Of a stretch of DNA of 64,000 nt, positions 18,105 through 27,844 are shown one piece after another; positions within the stretch are counted from its first letter, which is position 1; each line of letters begins with the position of its first letter. Below the pieces are notes generated by a model. The model did not search any database and had not been told where the DNA came from. It saw nothing but the letters and a program-made list of their open reading frames with translations. The stretch is taken from positions 2,666,001-2,730,000 of the forward strand of contig NC_010676.1 in NCBI RefSeq assembly GCF_000020125.1, in the 5' to 3' direction. Origin of the DNA: Paraburkholderia phytofirmans PsJN (GTDB taxonomy: Bacteria > Pseudomonadota > Gammaproteobacteria > Burkholderiales > Burkholderiaceae). The translations under genes were made by a program, and so were the position numbers.

Positions 18105-18884
18105 ATGGCGCGCACCGCTACAACCGCTGCTGCTGCACCCGCTCGAAGAGCTGTCGGGCGCCCGTCGAAAGGTGCCATCAAGAAGGAAGCCATTGTTGCC
18201 GTCGCGCTTGAGCAAATCGACAAGGTTGGCGTCTATGCTTTCAGCCTGCGGGACGTCGCACGTTCGCTGGACGTTTATCCGGCCACCATCTACTGGCACG
18301 TGAACTCGAAAGACGCTTTGCTGGCCGATGTTGCAGGCGCGGTAATGCAGGAAGTCACGCCGCCGCGCGGCAAGTCGAGTTGGCAGGTGTGGATGCGCGA
18401 CCTCTTCTTCCGCTATCGCGCGGCGGTCCAGAAGCATCCGAATGTCGCGCAACTGATCGGGGCGCAACTTGTATCGAACTCGAGTCTGCGCACGGACCTG
18501 ATTGATGGTGTACTGATTGCGCTGCTGGAGGCGGGTGCCACAGAGGAAAATCTGCTCGAAGCGTATAACTGTGTGATTTCATCGCTTATCGGCTTCATGA
18601 CCATGGAACTGGCTCCCATGCCATCGGAGGAGGTATCGCAATGGGCCGACGCGCTAAAAGAGCGGGTGCGCAGCATCAGTCCGCTCGATCATCCAACGCT
18701 CGCCAGATACCTGCCGAAGCTCGCGAACAAAGCTTTTATCGTCCGCTGGCAGAACGGTACGGAAGTGCCGCTCGACAGCAGCTTTTCTGCCAATGTCGAA
18801 ATTTTTATTGCCGGCCTGGAGGGCTTCCTACAGAAAAAGACGCGGGCGGTTGCCGCGTCGGAGACACGCAAACCGCGCAGTTAA
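18105..18884 (+). CDS. TetR-family transcriptional regulator
   Basis: This 259-aa regulator has the N-terminal TetR HTH after a basic Ala-rich leader: EAIVAVALEQIDKVGVYAF, SLRDVARSLDVYPATIYWHV and NSKDALLADV. The alpha-helical C-terminal domain carries the ligand pocket. It diverges from the aminotransferase/phosphotriesterase pair and has a palindrome on its own promoter, so it probably represses itself and that pair. The effector is unknown. Confidence 0.9.
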   Translation: MARTATTAAAAPARRAVGRPSKGAIKKEAIVAVALEQIDKVGVYAFSLRDVARSLDVYPATIYWHVNSKDALLADVAGAVMQEVTPPRGKSSWQVWMRDLFFRYRAAVQKHPNVAQLIGAQLVSNSSLRTDLIDGVLIALLEAGATEENLLEAYNCVISSLIGFMTMELAPMPSEEVSQWADALKERVRSISPLDHPTLARYLPKLANKAFIVRWQNGTEVPLDSSFSANVEIFIAGLEGFLQKKTRAVAASETRKPRS

Positions 18885-19387
18885 GCGCAGTCCGTCTACA
18901 GCCTGTTGATTTGCACTGAACAGCCAGGGGGCGCGGCTAATTCTGGAACTCGCTCCAAAGTGCAATCCAATTAGGTTACGCAACCGCTCTCTCAAACTAA
19001 GATCGAACCTGACAATATGCCGTCGCGGAATCGGAAAATACAGAAGCGATGAGCAATGCATCCGCGAACGGATAGTCGTCGTCAAAGCTGGCCATCTCTA
19101 TGCTGCCGGAGCCGACCGCCCCCCTCGCAACCGCTTTTCCCTACCTATTACTCGACCGCTCGCCGCTCTCTTGGCCAGCCGCCGGCTCCGAACTACATCC
19201 CTCATCGCTGTCAGGCAAGGTCGACCATGTCGTTAGCCGAAAAGCGCTTTAAGTTCCATGTCCGATTGCCAAGCTGTACCTTGATATGGCAAATCGATGT
19301 TATCAGAGCGCGGGGGTTAGTCTGCTCCCAGTGACTATCGCGTAACCGCAAATTCCGGGCATACCTCGCCTCGTCGGGGCAACCCCA
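18885..19387. other. 503-bp stretch without recognisable genes
   Basis: No frame on either strand has family features. It separates the TetR gene from the convergent BKACE pseudogene. I see no clear hairpin or operator. Confidence 0.4.
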
Positions 19388-20251
19388 TCATGCCCGTGCT
19401 TCGGAGGGCGTCGCGGGTTCGTACTCCATCTCCCGGACAAGCCGCACGATCCTTTGCGTCAACTGCACATTCGTCGCCAGTTCACCCGGGCGGCAGTAGA
19501 GATTGTCTTCGAGCCCCACCCGAACATGACCACCCAGCAGAAGCGAATTCATGGCCGCGGGTAATTGCGCGGCTCCAATACCACTGACACAGAACAGACT
19601 GCCTTTAGGTAGCAAGTCGACCATCGACTGCAAGACGCGGGGCATGCAGGGCATCGCGTTCTGGAAACTCCGGTGCACACCTAGCACGAGATTGATAAAA
19701 AAGGCTCTTCGTCGAAGCCCACTGCCGCCAGGGTTGCAACATCCTGAACGATATGCGTGGGACTGAAGACTTCCCACTCAGGTTTGATGCCACGCTTTTT
19801 CATCTCCTGCGCCAGATACTTTGCACGGTCCGGCGAGGTATGCATTAGCAATTCCTTTCCACCGAAAGTTGCGATCATCGTCGTCGCATCAAGCGTGCAC
19901 ATCTCCGCTCCGCAGTCCATACCTTTCAAGCGCTCCTCCCACAAAATCTCCCAGTAACCATTGGGCATCTCGCCAATCATGTCTCCGTGCACTCCGCCAC
20001 CGGTCGAATTGTTGATAACGATGTCACATTTGTCGCGTATCCGACGATTGATGTCACGATAAATGGCAGCATCACAGGTGGCGCCATCGTCTTGGCGGCG
20101 TGCATGCATTGCCACCACAGTGACGCCGGCGTTATCGCAATCGTAAACTTCCTGCGCGATCTCACTAGGCTGGGTCGGTAAATGCGGATTTTGCGATTTG
20201 CGCGCCATACCACCGTGGGGCGATGGTAACGATTACTTTCGGCCTATTCAT
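19388..20251 (-). pseudogene. BKACE (DUF849, 3-keto-5-aminohexanoate cleavage family) gene with two frameshifts
   Basis: The family turns beta-keto acids plus acetyl-CoA into acetoacetate and a new CoA ester. The intact gene would start at ATG 20251 (MNRPKVIVTIAP). It changes frame near 20215-20225, where the conserved PTGGM stretch lacks two bases net. It continues from 20208 (MARKSQNPHLPTQPSEIAQ, then NNSTGGG and MIATFGGKE) and changes frame again near 19693-19700, in a run of six T that should be seven. The last piece carries LVLGVHRSFQNAMPCMP and VGLEDNLYCRPGELATN and ends at 19388. Both breaks are at short runs, so assembly error should be excluded, but as written no full-length enzyme is made. 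Confidence 0.8.
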
Positions 20252-20285
20252 GTGTCTTGTGTCCTAGCGGACAGCATTGATTCGA

Positions 20286-20333
20286 TACAATAATTAATTG
20301 TACGACAACGTTATATTAACCATTGTACAATGG
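20286..20333. promoter_or_regulatory. Two TACAAT/ATTGTA palindromes in front of the BKACE pseudogene
   Basis: TACAAT-AATTA-ATTGTA (20286-20302) and the perfect 14-bp palindrome CCATTGTACAATGG (20320-20333) share ATTGTA half-sites. They lie in an AT-rich strip between the BKACE pseudogene and the amidase. The half-sites resemble GntR (FadR-subgroup) operators. No GntR gene is in the window. The rest of 20252-20721 holds no recognisable gene. Confidence 0.5.
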
Positions 20334-20721
20334 ATGTGCGCATTTCGGCGAACCCAAACAGGGTTTTCGGTTGAAGCGGATCGAGAACGCTAGTGTTCCG
20401 AAACGGCTGTTTGTTTTGCCGAAATGCCTGTTCGAGGGTCGGCCGAGATTCTGGACTTTTTCGCCCAGATAGCCGTACGCCACTGATTCAACAGAGAAAT
20501 ATATTCGTGGGGCATGGGACGCCGTGCGCCCCTGTAGGTCTAGCAAATAGGAGCCGAGCCGGTTGATGTGCTCGCGCGGGGGAGTTGGACCAGAGGGGGC
20601 TGCTTTAAAGCGTGACGCCCTTCCCCACATTCGCGACCGTCTCGCGGAAGACACCGGATGAGCCGACCTCAAAGCGAAAACCCGATCGCATTTGCCAGTG
20701 AACTTTCATAATCCGATAAAC

Positions 20722-22293
20722 ATGACCCAAACCAATTCGTCTTCCCTATCCGACCGGTCGAATCAGGCTCTAGAGATCGACTCACATGGTCGCCGTCGCT
20801 TCGTCCAGGATGTCGCTTCGGTAGTACTCGCTGGAGCAACGACTGTCCCTAACTTATCTTTTGCCTCAGGGTCTGATCCGCACGAGCTCAGTTTGCTGGA
20901 GGCAGCGCGTTCAATTCGCAGAGGTGAAATGACGTCAGAGCGATATACGCAGGTTCTACTCGAACGCACCCGCAGTCTGTCATCTTTGAACGCGTTCATT
21001 ACCGTGGAGGACGCGACGGTCCTTGACGCGGCGCGCAATGCCGACAAAGCACGCCTTGCAGGTCGGGCAGTGGGATTACCTGGGCTGCCAATCGGCATTA
21101 AGGATAGCTACATGACCCGGGATCTTCCAACGAGTTTCGGAACCGCAGTCGCCGCCGACTTCAGACCCACAACCGACGCACGCGTCGTGAAAGCGATGAG
21201 GGAGGCCGGTTTGCTCGTATTTGGAAAGAACAATCTGGTCGAAATGTCATACGGCCTGACGGGTCTCAACGGACATTATGGACAGGCGAAGAATCCCTAC
21301 AACCCGCTCCACATTACTGGTGGATCCTCCTGTGGTGGTGCGGCGAGCGTAGCTGCGCGTTTGGTGCCGGCAGCCCTCGGCGGTGATACCGTCGGTTCGA
21401 TTAGGGTGCCTTCGTCGCTGTGCGGTGTCGTCGGATTCAAGCCGACGCCCGGGCGATGGTCCAGTAAAGGCGTCGCCCCCATCTCCGGAACTCTCGATAC
21501 GACCGGCGCGATCGCACGTCGTGTCGCAGACTGCGAACTACTGGATTCAATCGCGACGGGCAGTCATTCAAGGATCAATCGCGCGATTCACGGTTTGAAA
21601 GGCATCAAACTCGCGATCGCGCCTCGGTACTACCTCGACGGTGCAGACCCAGAGATCGAAAAGCTCTTTAACGAAACAGTACGAAAACTGAAGGACGCAG
21701 GCGCGCACGTCGTTGAAGTAGATCTTGGAGCGGATTTCGGATCGCTCGTCGCACATGGCAACTGGTCGGTCTTCTTTCACGAAACGCAACCTGATGTCAC
21801 GATTTTCTTGCGTGAGAACGGTGTACCGGTGACTGTCGAACAGATTTACGACGGCCTCGAACCTCATATCAAGGCCAGTTGGACACGCTCCGTGCTGCCG
21901 ACTGGACCCAACTACACGACAGACGCCAGCTACAAAGACGCGCTGCTAAATAGCCGTCCGGAAGTTCAGCGTCGATACGGGAATTTGGCCTTTTCGAAAG
22001 CGGATGCGGTTATCTTCCCGACCACGCTTTGCCAGGCGCCGCTCATTACAGAGCAGTGGCAATATCCGGTAGCGGGAAAGGTAGTGAATGATACTTTCCT
22101 CTCACGAAACACCTATCCGGCAAGCTTCGCTGGTCTGCCCGGAATCTCACTTCCTATGGGATTGCTCAACAGCGGCCTGCCAGTTGGGCTGGAAATAGAC
22201 GCGGGCCATGGGAGCGATAAGGAACTGCTGCAACTCGCACGTCGTATCGAAGAAGTTATCGGTTTTATACCGGCCCCGTCGAACCTCGCATGA
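20722..22293 (+). CDS. Amidase-signature hydrolase with Tat-type leader
   Basis: This 523-aa amidase-signature enzyme has the Ser-cisSer-Lys triad region: lysine in LPIGIKDSYMT, GGSSCGGAASVAARL, and the nucleophile serine in GDTVGSIRVPSS. The N terminus has GRRRFVQDVASVVLAGATT, a twin-arginine followed by a weakly hydrophobic stretch, so export by Tat is possible. ATG at 20722 is chosen; the frame opens 10 codons earlier at a TTG with no better ribosome site. It stands alone and would release ammonia from an amide in the periplasm or cytoplasm. The substrate cannot be predicted. Confidence 0.88.
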   Translation: MTQTNSSSLSDRSNQALEIDSHGRRRFVQDVASVVLAGATTVPNLSFASGSDPHELSLLEAARSIRRGEMTSERYTQVLLERTRSLSSLNAFITVEDATVLDAARNADKARLAGRAVGLPGLPIGIKDSYMTRDLPTSFGTAVAADFRPTTDARVVKAMREAGLLVFGKNNLVEMSYGLTGLNGHYGQAKNPYNPLHITGGSSCGGAASVAARLVPAALGGDTVGSIRVPSSLCGVVGFKPTPGRWSSKGVAPISGTLDTTGAIARRVADCELLDSIATGSHSRINRAIHGLKGIKLAIAPRYYLDGADPEIEKLFNETVRKLKDAGAHVVEVDLGADFGSLVAHGNWSVFFHETQPDVTIFLRENGVPVTVEQIYDGLEPHIKASWTRSVLPTGPNYTTDASYKDALLNSRPEVQRRYGNLAFSKADAVIFPTTLCQAPLITEQWQYPVAGKVVNDTFLSRNTYPASFAGLPGISLPMGLLNSGLPVGLEIDAGHGSDKELLQLARRIEEVIGFIPAPSNLA

Positions 22294-23290
22294 CGGGTTG
22301 CATCCACGTCAAGTCGCAGCGGAAGATTCAGCAACGTAAGGACGATTGGTCTAACCGGACAATCGCTTTGTTATAGCCCTTACCCACAGAGCGGCTAGCC
22401 AAACCGCAGCTTTGTGGATGTTCGCCAAACCGAGCGAATTTCTCCGTTCCCGAAACCCATGCCGAGGATACCCGCGAACGGCCCTGAAAATTGGCCAATG
22501 CAGGGACGAAGCTCGCAAATCAACAATGCACCAGCGCGCTGCCATGGACATCAACGTTGCGCTTGCGTCTCGGAATGCGATCCAGGTCAGTGCCGGCTTA
22601 AAGGCTATGCACTAGGTGGAACGAGGGAGGAGAAAATGACCTCACGCCGTGTCATCGCTTCACTCGAGGTCTGCTCGACATTGAGTTAAAGAAAGGAAAT
22701 CAAATGAATCGAGGACTGAAGGGAAACTAAACGAAGGAGTCTCGCGAGCATCTGGTGATGTCATTTGTGCGATTCACAGACATCATTTCATTGAAAGCCA
22801 GGCGCCACCTGGTCTCGACTGAAAGCCGCATGACACTCGGGGTTACTGTGACCACGTCTCGCATCGCGAGTTCGTAGACATCAAACGTACGCTCAGTTTC
22901 GGTTTGCAACGAGTGCGCGAGATTCGTCGCGGCGTCGCGAGCATGTGCCATTCGCATCCAGCCTCATCTCACAACGAGAATGCGGTGACACTGGTCGTCG
23001 CCATGGTAATAGCAATTCCAGCGATAGTTAATGAGGTCGGCCTTGCCAACAGGGAACGCGGGATCTGAATCACGGCTTCGAAGTTTGAGCCAGCAGTCGC
23101 CACTTGGCGATTGACCTAACCCACTATGAATCGTGACGGCTGTAAACGAGCGTCTGGTCAATATATCGCGATCTTGACCTCTGACCCGCACGCAAGCTTA
23201 GGCGACCCGCAGTTGCATGAAGTATCTCGATCCATCTCACCTGGATCAGAAAAGAGTGAATCCATGAACTGAACCGTTACACGCAATGAT
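22294..23290. other. 1-kb region without intact genes
   Basis: Between the amidase and the chemotaxis receptor no intact gene is visible. A short frame after AAAGGAAA at about 22704 encodes only eight residues. The only recognisable material is a possible sensor-protein remnant at 22727-23010 on the minus strand. Confidence 0.5.
22727..23010 (-). pseudogene. Degenerate 5' fragment of a membrane sensor (cyclase-type N terminus)
   Basis: In one frame (about 23010-22950) a hydrophobic helix TIAGIAITMATTSVTAFSL runs into TGA and then DEAG. In the next frame it continues with RMAHARDAATNLAHSLQ and TETERTFDVYELAMRDVV. This arrangement, a helix followed by an Ala-rich linker, is typical of the N terminus of membrane-bound GGDEF-type sensors. 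A stop and a frame change interrupt it, and nothing of a catalytic domain follows. Weak, pattern-based call. Confidence 0.3.
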
Positions 23291-24835
23291 TCAGTCTGTT
23301 ACGCGAAATCCGGCCACAACATCGCGCATCTTCGTCGCTTGTTCTTCCATAGAAGCAGAAGCGCCGGCTGCCTGTTCGACAAGAGAAGCATTTTGCTGAG
23401 TAACTTCGTCCAACTGCGATACGGCCGTCGTAACCTGTTCAATGCCGCGGGCTTGCTCCTGTGACGCAGAAGCGATTTCTCCAATCAAGGTAGTGACCCG
23501 ACTCAACGCCGCGAGCGTCTGACCCATCTGATCGTCCGCATCGGCTGCCTGACTCGCACCGTCGAGTACACTGGATACCGAATCGTTGATCAGGTCCTTG
23601 ATCTCTCTTGCAGCCGTTCCCGAGCGCTGCGCTAACGCTCTTACTTCCGTTGCTACCACGGCAAACCCGCGCCCCTGTTCACCTGCCCGTGCCGCCTCAA
23701 CCGCCGCATTCAACGCGAGGATATTGGTCTGAAAAGCGATGCTCTCGATAATCCCCGTAATCTCGGCGATCTTACCTGACGCGTCCTTGAGTGCATTCAT
23801 ACTTTCCAGCACACGTTGGACCGCCAGAGCACCTCGACCCGCTGTAACACTTACAGTCCGAGTCAACGTGCTGGCTTCGAGAGTATTCGCGGCGTTGTGT
23901 TTCACTGTCGCGGAAAACTCTTCCATCGTCGCAGCAGTCTCCTGCAGAGATGCCGCCTGCTGCTCGGTTCGGTGCGAAAGATCATTGTTTCCGGATGCAA
24001 TTTCGCCCGCAGCGTGAGCCACAAGATCGACGCCGTCCCGGACCGTTGACACGGTTCGGTTCAGACTGTTGCGCATCTTCCCAAGACGTTTGAGCAGTAC
24101 ACCAAGTTCATCGTCGCGTTCAATGACAATGTGTGTCGTCAGATCACCTCGTTCCATCGCTTCGAAGTGCTGGGTAGCGGCTGCGATAGGTCTGGCAATG
24201 GCGCTCGTCACGATTCTCCAGGCACAAAGCGAACAAAGAAAACCCGTAACGGTTAATATGAGGGTGGCAGCCAAAGTCACTTTCTCATGAGCTCGCCCGC
24301 TAGCGGAAAGTTGAGCCGAATTGTCCTCCTGAAAATGCACTAATTTCGCGGTGGCGTCGGCGAGAACAACGTATTTTTTCTGAAGTGTATCGAACGTGAT
24401 CTCCTGTGCCTTGGTCGAATCGCCGGCGCGAAGTGCCGCAATAACAGGCTTACATCCATTGTCTTTGAAATCCTCGCGAGCTAGGGTTACGGCCTCAGCA
24501 AGCCCCTCTTCGTCGACCTCCGCAGGGAGATTTCGATAAAAACTCCAGACATTGTCGGACTCGGCAAGTAGAGCTGCGACCGATTCCAGACTCGAGTTCA
24601 GGTTGATGAACGTTGGGGCTGCCACAATCCGGTCGAGTCTCATGCGCACGCGACTGATTAGTTCAAGTTGTTGATCAATCGCCCTCAATGTCGGAACGTT
24701 TTCAGCCGAGTCGGCAAGCGCCTGGTTGGTTGATCTGATTCCATAAGCACCGCCAATGCCTATAGCCAGAAGAAGTGCGGCTAGCGAAACGAAAGCACAC
24801 GCGAGAAGCGCACGAATTGTCAGTCGAGGTAACAT
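23291..24835 (-). CDS. Methyl-accepting chemotaxis protein
   Basis: This 514-aa receptor of the Tar/Tsr type has TM1 at about residues 8-30, a four-helix periplasmic ligand domain (SLESVAALLAESDNVW), TM2 near residues 185-210 (TLILTVTGFLCSLCAWR), a HAMP domain (PIAAATQHFEAMERGDL) and the signalling hairpin. The hairpin tip reads SIAFQTNILALNAAVEAARAG split by the conserved E residues, followed by GRGFAVVATEVRALAQRS. No CheR-tethering pentapeptide is visible at the C terminus, which ends MRDVVAGFRVTD. It probably directs movement to one of the organic acids used here. Confidence 0.93.
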   Translation of the reverse strand: MLPRLTIRALLACAFVSLAALLLAIGIGGAYGIRSTNQALADSAENVPTLRAIDQQLELISRVRMRLDRIVAAPTFINLNSSLESVAALLAESDNVWSFYRNLPAEVDEEGLAEAVTLAREDFKDNGCKPVIAALRAGDSTKAQEITFDTLQKKYVVLADATAKLVHFQEDNSAQLSASGRAHEKVTLAATLILTVTGFLCSLCAWRIVTSAIARPIAAATQHFEAMERGDLTTHIVIERDDELGVLLKRLGKMRNSLNRTVSTVRDGVDLVAHAAGEIASGNNDLSHRTEQQAASLQETAATMEEFSATVKHNAANTLEASTLTRTVSVTAGRGALAVQRVLESMNALKDASGKIAEITGIIESIAFQTNILALNAAVEAARAGEQGRGFAVVATEVRALAQRSGTAAREIKDLINDSVSSVLDGASQAADADDQMGQTLAALSRVTTLIGEIASASQEQARGIEQVTTAVSQLDEVTQQNASLVEQAAGASASMEEQATKMRDVVAGFRVTD

Positions 24836-25817
24836 ATTTTTATCTGTCAGTTATAGTTAGGGTGCGATTTTTCTTGGTTGTGTCCAGTTGAAATCGGCGA
24901 CGTAACAGAAAAGATACTTGGGCGTGGAGATCGCGATGACTCAGCGATTACCGGTCTTGAAAATCTTTGGGTTGCCACGACGCGCATAGCGGTAGAGCTG
25001 TGTCGCAACGCCAACAAGGCTAACTCGAAGTTAGCGACGAGTGACGAATTGAGCGTGCCGTTGGGATCCGGCTGGCCCGCACTGCTCCGGCACAGCCCGC
25101 AGATGTACTTCGCGTGACGCAGATTTTAACGACTGGCAGACGGATATTACGTTTCGGCGGATCGGACGCCAGCCATTTCCAGACCGTGTTGTTGACTGAT
25201 AATCTGGTCTCTGCGGCAAGGTTTCGGACATTGTTTCAGTGGCGACGCGCTATCTCGACATTGGGCGAGCCTGTTGATTGATCGTGCGGCGCAAAGTGTC
25301 AGTTCTCAATCTTCGCTAGCCAGAATTGCTTCGTTGGCAGTGCGGCTTCGATGGGCGCGATCAGTTACCGCCACGGCACCTGTCTTAAACACTGGAGATT
25401 CAGGCAGAAACTCATACGCTGGCCAAAAGATGAAGACGCCCATGAACCGACTGCCGATCTATATGGACATAGGTCGGCCATCCAGATCGGTAATTGGAAT
25501 TTTCCTGACCGCAGGGTATCCGATCCTTAAATGGAAGGGCAGTCCGCATCTTGGGACGCAGGAGGGGCCGCGCTACACTCGCCACGATTCACGACATAGC
25601 AAAGATGTACAGCCGAAGCGGTTCAGGGCGCGCAAAGCCTCGTCCGGTTTCCCGTCATTGTCACTTCGAATTGCGATGAGTTATCCCGCTCGCCTGGATA
25701 TTCAATAAAGACAAACAGCACTTTGTTCGTCTGCCGGTTTCATTTGAAGCGAAGCGAGGGAATTAGAGCCGCTATTGTGGCTCGACGCTGGTCCGCCCGG
25801 ATTTTATTGGACAACCG
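24836..25817. other. 1-kb region without recognisable genes
   Basis: Between the chemotaxis receptor and the aldo-keto reductase no intact gene is visible. A minus-strand piece around 25130-25260 reads SPNVEIARRH, a stop, then NNVRNLAAETRLSVNN and TVWKWLASD. It resembles a helix-turn-helix fragment broken by a stop, but I cannot name the family. Confidence 0.35.
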
Positions 25818-26837
25818 TCAAGCCACAATCCGATCCTTGTCGTGGAACTGCTGCATCCAGTACGGGTAGGGAAGCTGCGGCTGCGAAACCTGATCCAGCC
25901 TTTCGATCTGCGGGGCAGTCAACGCGATTCGCTGAGCGTCGAGATTCGCGGCCAATTGTTCCGCTGTGCGTGCGCCGATAATCACGGAGCAGACTTCGCG
26001 GCGCTGGAGAATCCAGGCCAGCGCGACCTGAGCCGGTGACGCGTCCAGCTCCGTTGCGACCTCCTGCAATACGCGCACTACCGGATCGGCTCGCGCGGGA
26101 TCGATCGGCGGAAAGTTCAGCCGGGTGCGCCGCCCCGTTGCGTTGCCACCCTGCGTGTACTTGCCGCTCAGGTAACCGCCCGCGAGCGGACTCCACACCA
26201 GCAGCGAGACTTCGTTCGCGGTGCCCACCGGCGCAATCTCGTGCTCGACATCGCGGCTCGTCAGCGCGTAGTGCACCTGGTTGCTGACAATGCGGGACCT
26301 ATGCGTGCGGTTCGTGATTCCGCGTGCGCGCTCCAGATCGCCCGCGCTGAAGTTGCACACGCCGATGTGCCTGACCTTTCCCTGGGTAACGAGATCGTCC
26401 AGCGCGCGCAGCGTCTCTTCGAGCGGCACGAGGGCGTCACGGTCGTGCAACTGAAACAGATCGATATGATCGCGGCCAATGCGCCGGAGACTGGTTTCCA
26501 CCGACCGCATGATGTGCGAGCGGCCAAGCCCGACGTCATTGTGGCCGGGACCTGTGCGCAACCGGACCTTGGTTGCGACCAGCATGCGCGACTCGTCGAG
26601 TCCGAGATCGGCCAGCACCTGGCCCACGACAACTTCGGACTGCCCTTGCGAATAGGCGTCGGCCGTATCGATCAGGTTGATACCCTGCTCGACGGCGATT
26701 GAGACGAGCCGCGCGGCCCGAGCGCGGTCGAGACCCGCAATTTCGCCCCATATTCCCGTGCCGGCACCAAAAGTCATGGCGCCGAGACAAAGACGGGAAA
26801 TACGCAGCCCTGACCGGCCGAGTGTGTTGTATTCCAT
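25818..26837 (-). CDS. Aldo/keto reductase
   Basis: This 339-aa NADPH-dependent (beta/alpha)8 oxidoreductase of the YajO/Tas/YghZ-like group has the catalytic set: D in LIDTADAYSQGQSE (Asp and Tyr), K in VATKVRLR and H in LFQLHDRD. The cofactor site shows in WILQRREVCSVIIGARTAEQL. ATG at 26837 (MEYNTLGRSGLRISRL) is the natural start; the open frame extends 88 codons upstream only by chance. It is last in a minus-strand set with the NmrA-like and esterase genes, opposite a LysR regulator. Confidence 0.92.
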   Translation of the reverse strand: MEYNTLGRSGLRISRLCLGAMTFGAGTGIWGEIAGLDRARAARLVSIAVEQGINLIDTADAYSQGQSEVVVGQVLADLGLDESRMLVATKVRLRTGPGHNDVGLGRSHIMRSVETSLRRIGRDHIDLFQLHDRDALVPLEETLRALDDLVTQGKVRHIGVCNFSAGDLERARGITNRTHRSRIVSNQVHYALTSRDVEHEIAPVGTANEVSLLVWSPLAGGYLSGKYTQGGNATGRRTRLNFPPIDPARADPVVRVLQEVATELDASPAQVALAWILQRREVCSVIIGARTAEQLAANLDAQRIALTAPQIERLDQVSQPQLPYPYWMQQFHDKDRIVA

Positions 26838-26929
26838 GGCAAACCCTTCGAAAAGAATGCGTTGATGAACGAAGACCCGACAGTACCTGACCACGCGACA
26901 TACTGATCGCGCCGCCAAATGCGTCGGCT

Positions 26930-27796
26930 TTACTGTGCTTGTGAGACGAGCGCGCGCAGAACGGTCTCCAGTTCCACTTCGCCCTTCACAATGCCAGCCT
27001 CTTCGCCCTCGAAAGCGATCCAGCCTTCGTTGAACCCATCGAGCATGCGGATGCGCGGCATGGGTTCTTTCATGCCCTGCGAGCGGAACAGCAGTTCCCA
27101 CGTGTCACGCTCGACAACTTCCGCGACGACCGCACGGCCAAGAATCCGCGCAAACGTTTCGGCGATTTCGCTGGGCGTGACACGCTGTGGCCCCTCCAGT
27201 TCGACGACACGCACACCACTCCACGACTGCTGGAGAAGTTGCGCGGCGACCCGGCCAACGTCCGCGGTCGCAACCATCGGCACGGCTTTGTCGAGCGGTT
27301 GCAGAAAGCTGGCGATCATCCCCTGGTCCCGCGCCGTGGCCACGTCCCATGCCGCGTTTTCCATAAACCAGCCCGGACGCAGAAATGTCACGGGCATCGG
27401 CAGGCCGCGAAGCGCCTGCTCCATCAGCGTGCGTTGCGTGAGGAGATTGGTCTCGATAGCTTGCGCGCCAATCGTCGACAGACAGACGACTTTCTCCGGG
27501 CGCGCGGCCTGCAGCGCGGTGCTGACGGCATCGATGACGACGCGCGCCTCGGGAAAGCCCGGCATCGGATCGAACTCGGATGGCGGCAAAATGAACACGC
27601 CCTGCGCACCCTTGAACGCGGCGGTCAATGACGCGGCGTCGTCCATGTCGGCGGTCACGATTTCGCAGCCATGCTCCGCCCATTCATGTGCCCGGGAGGG
27701 ATCGCGAACCACGGCGCGTACCGTCTGACCTGCGGCGAGCAGCGTGCGTGCTACCGCGCCGCCAACTTTTCCTGTTATTCCTGTGATTGCGTACAT
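26930..27796 (-). CDS. NmrA-like NAD(P)-binding protein
   Basis: This 288-aa atypical SDR of the NmrA/quinone-oxidoreductase (YtfG-like) group has a glycine-rich motif at the very N terminus, ITGITGKVGGAVARTLL. VCLSTIGAQ and TFLRPGWFMENAAWD follow. The canonical Tyr-Lys pair is not evident, as is usual for the group. It is translated between the esterase and the aldo-keto reductase, probably in one transcript. It may be a quinone reductase or a redox sensor. Confidence 0.88.
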   Translation of the reverse strand: MYAITGITGKVGGAVARTLLAAGQTVRAVVRDPSRAHEWAEHGCEIVTADMDDAASLTAAFKGAQGVFILPPSEFDPMPGFPEARVVIDAVSTALQAARPEKVVCLSTIGAQAIETNLLTQRTLMEQALRGLPMPVTFLRPGWFMENAAWDVATARDQGMIASFLQPLDKAVPMVATADVGRVAAQLLQQSWSGVRVVELEGPQRVTPSEIAETFARILGRAVVAEVVERDTWELLFRSQGMKEPMPRIRMLDGFNEGWIAFEGEEAGIVKGEVELETVLRALVSQAQ

Positions 27797-27844
27797 TGCT
27801 GTGCTCCTTGCTTGAATAGATGTGTAACGCGCCGTGAGCGGCGC

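Noticed and set aside
26919..27728. Plus-strand open frame of 269 codons, Ser/Arg/Thr-rich
   Set aside because: It mirrors the NmrA-like gene; the composition is what a high-GC antisense frame gives.
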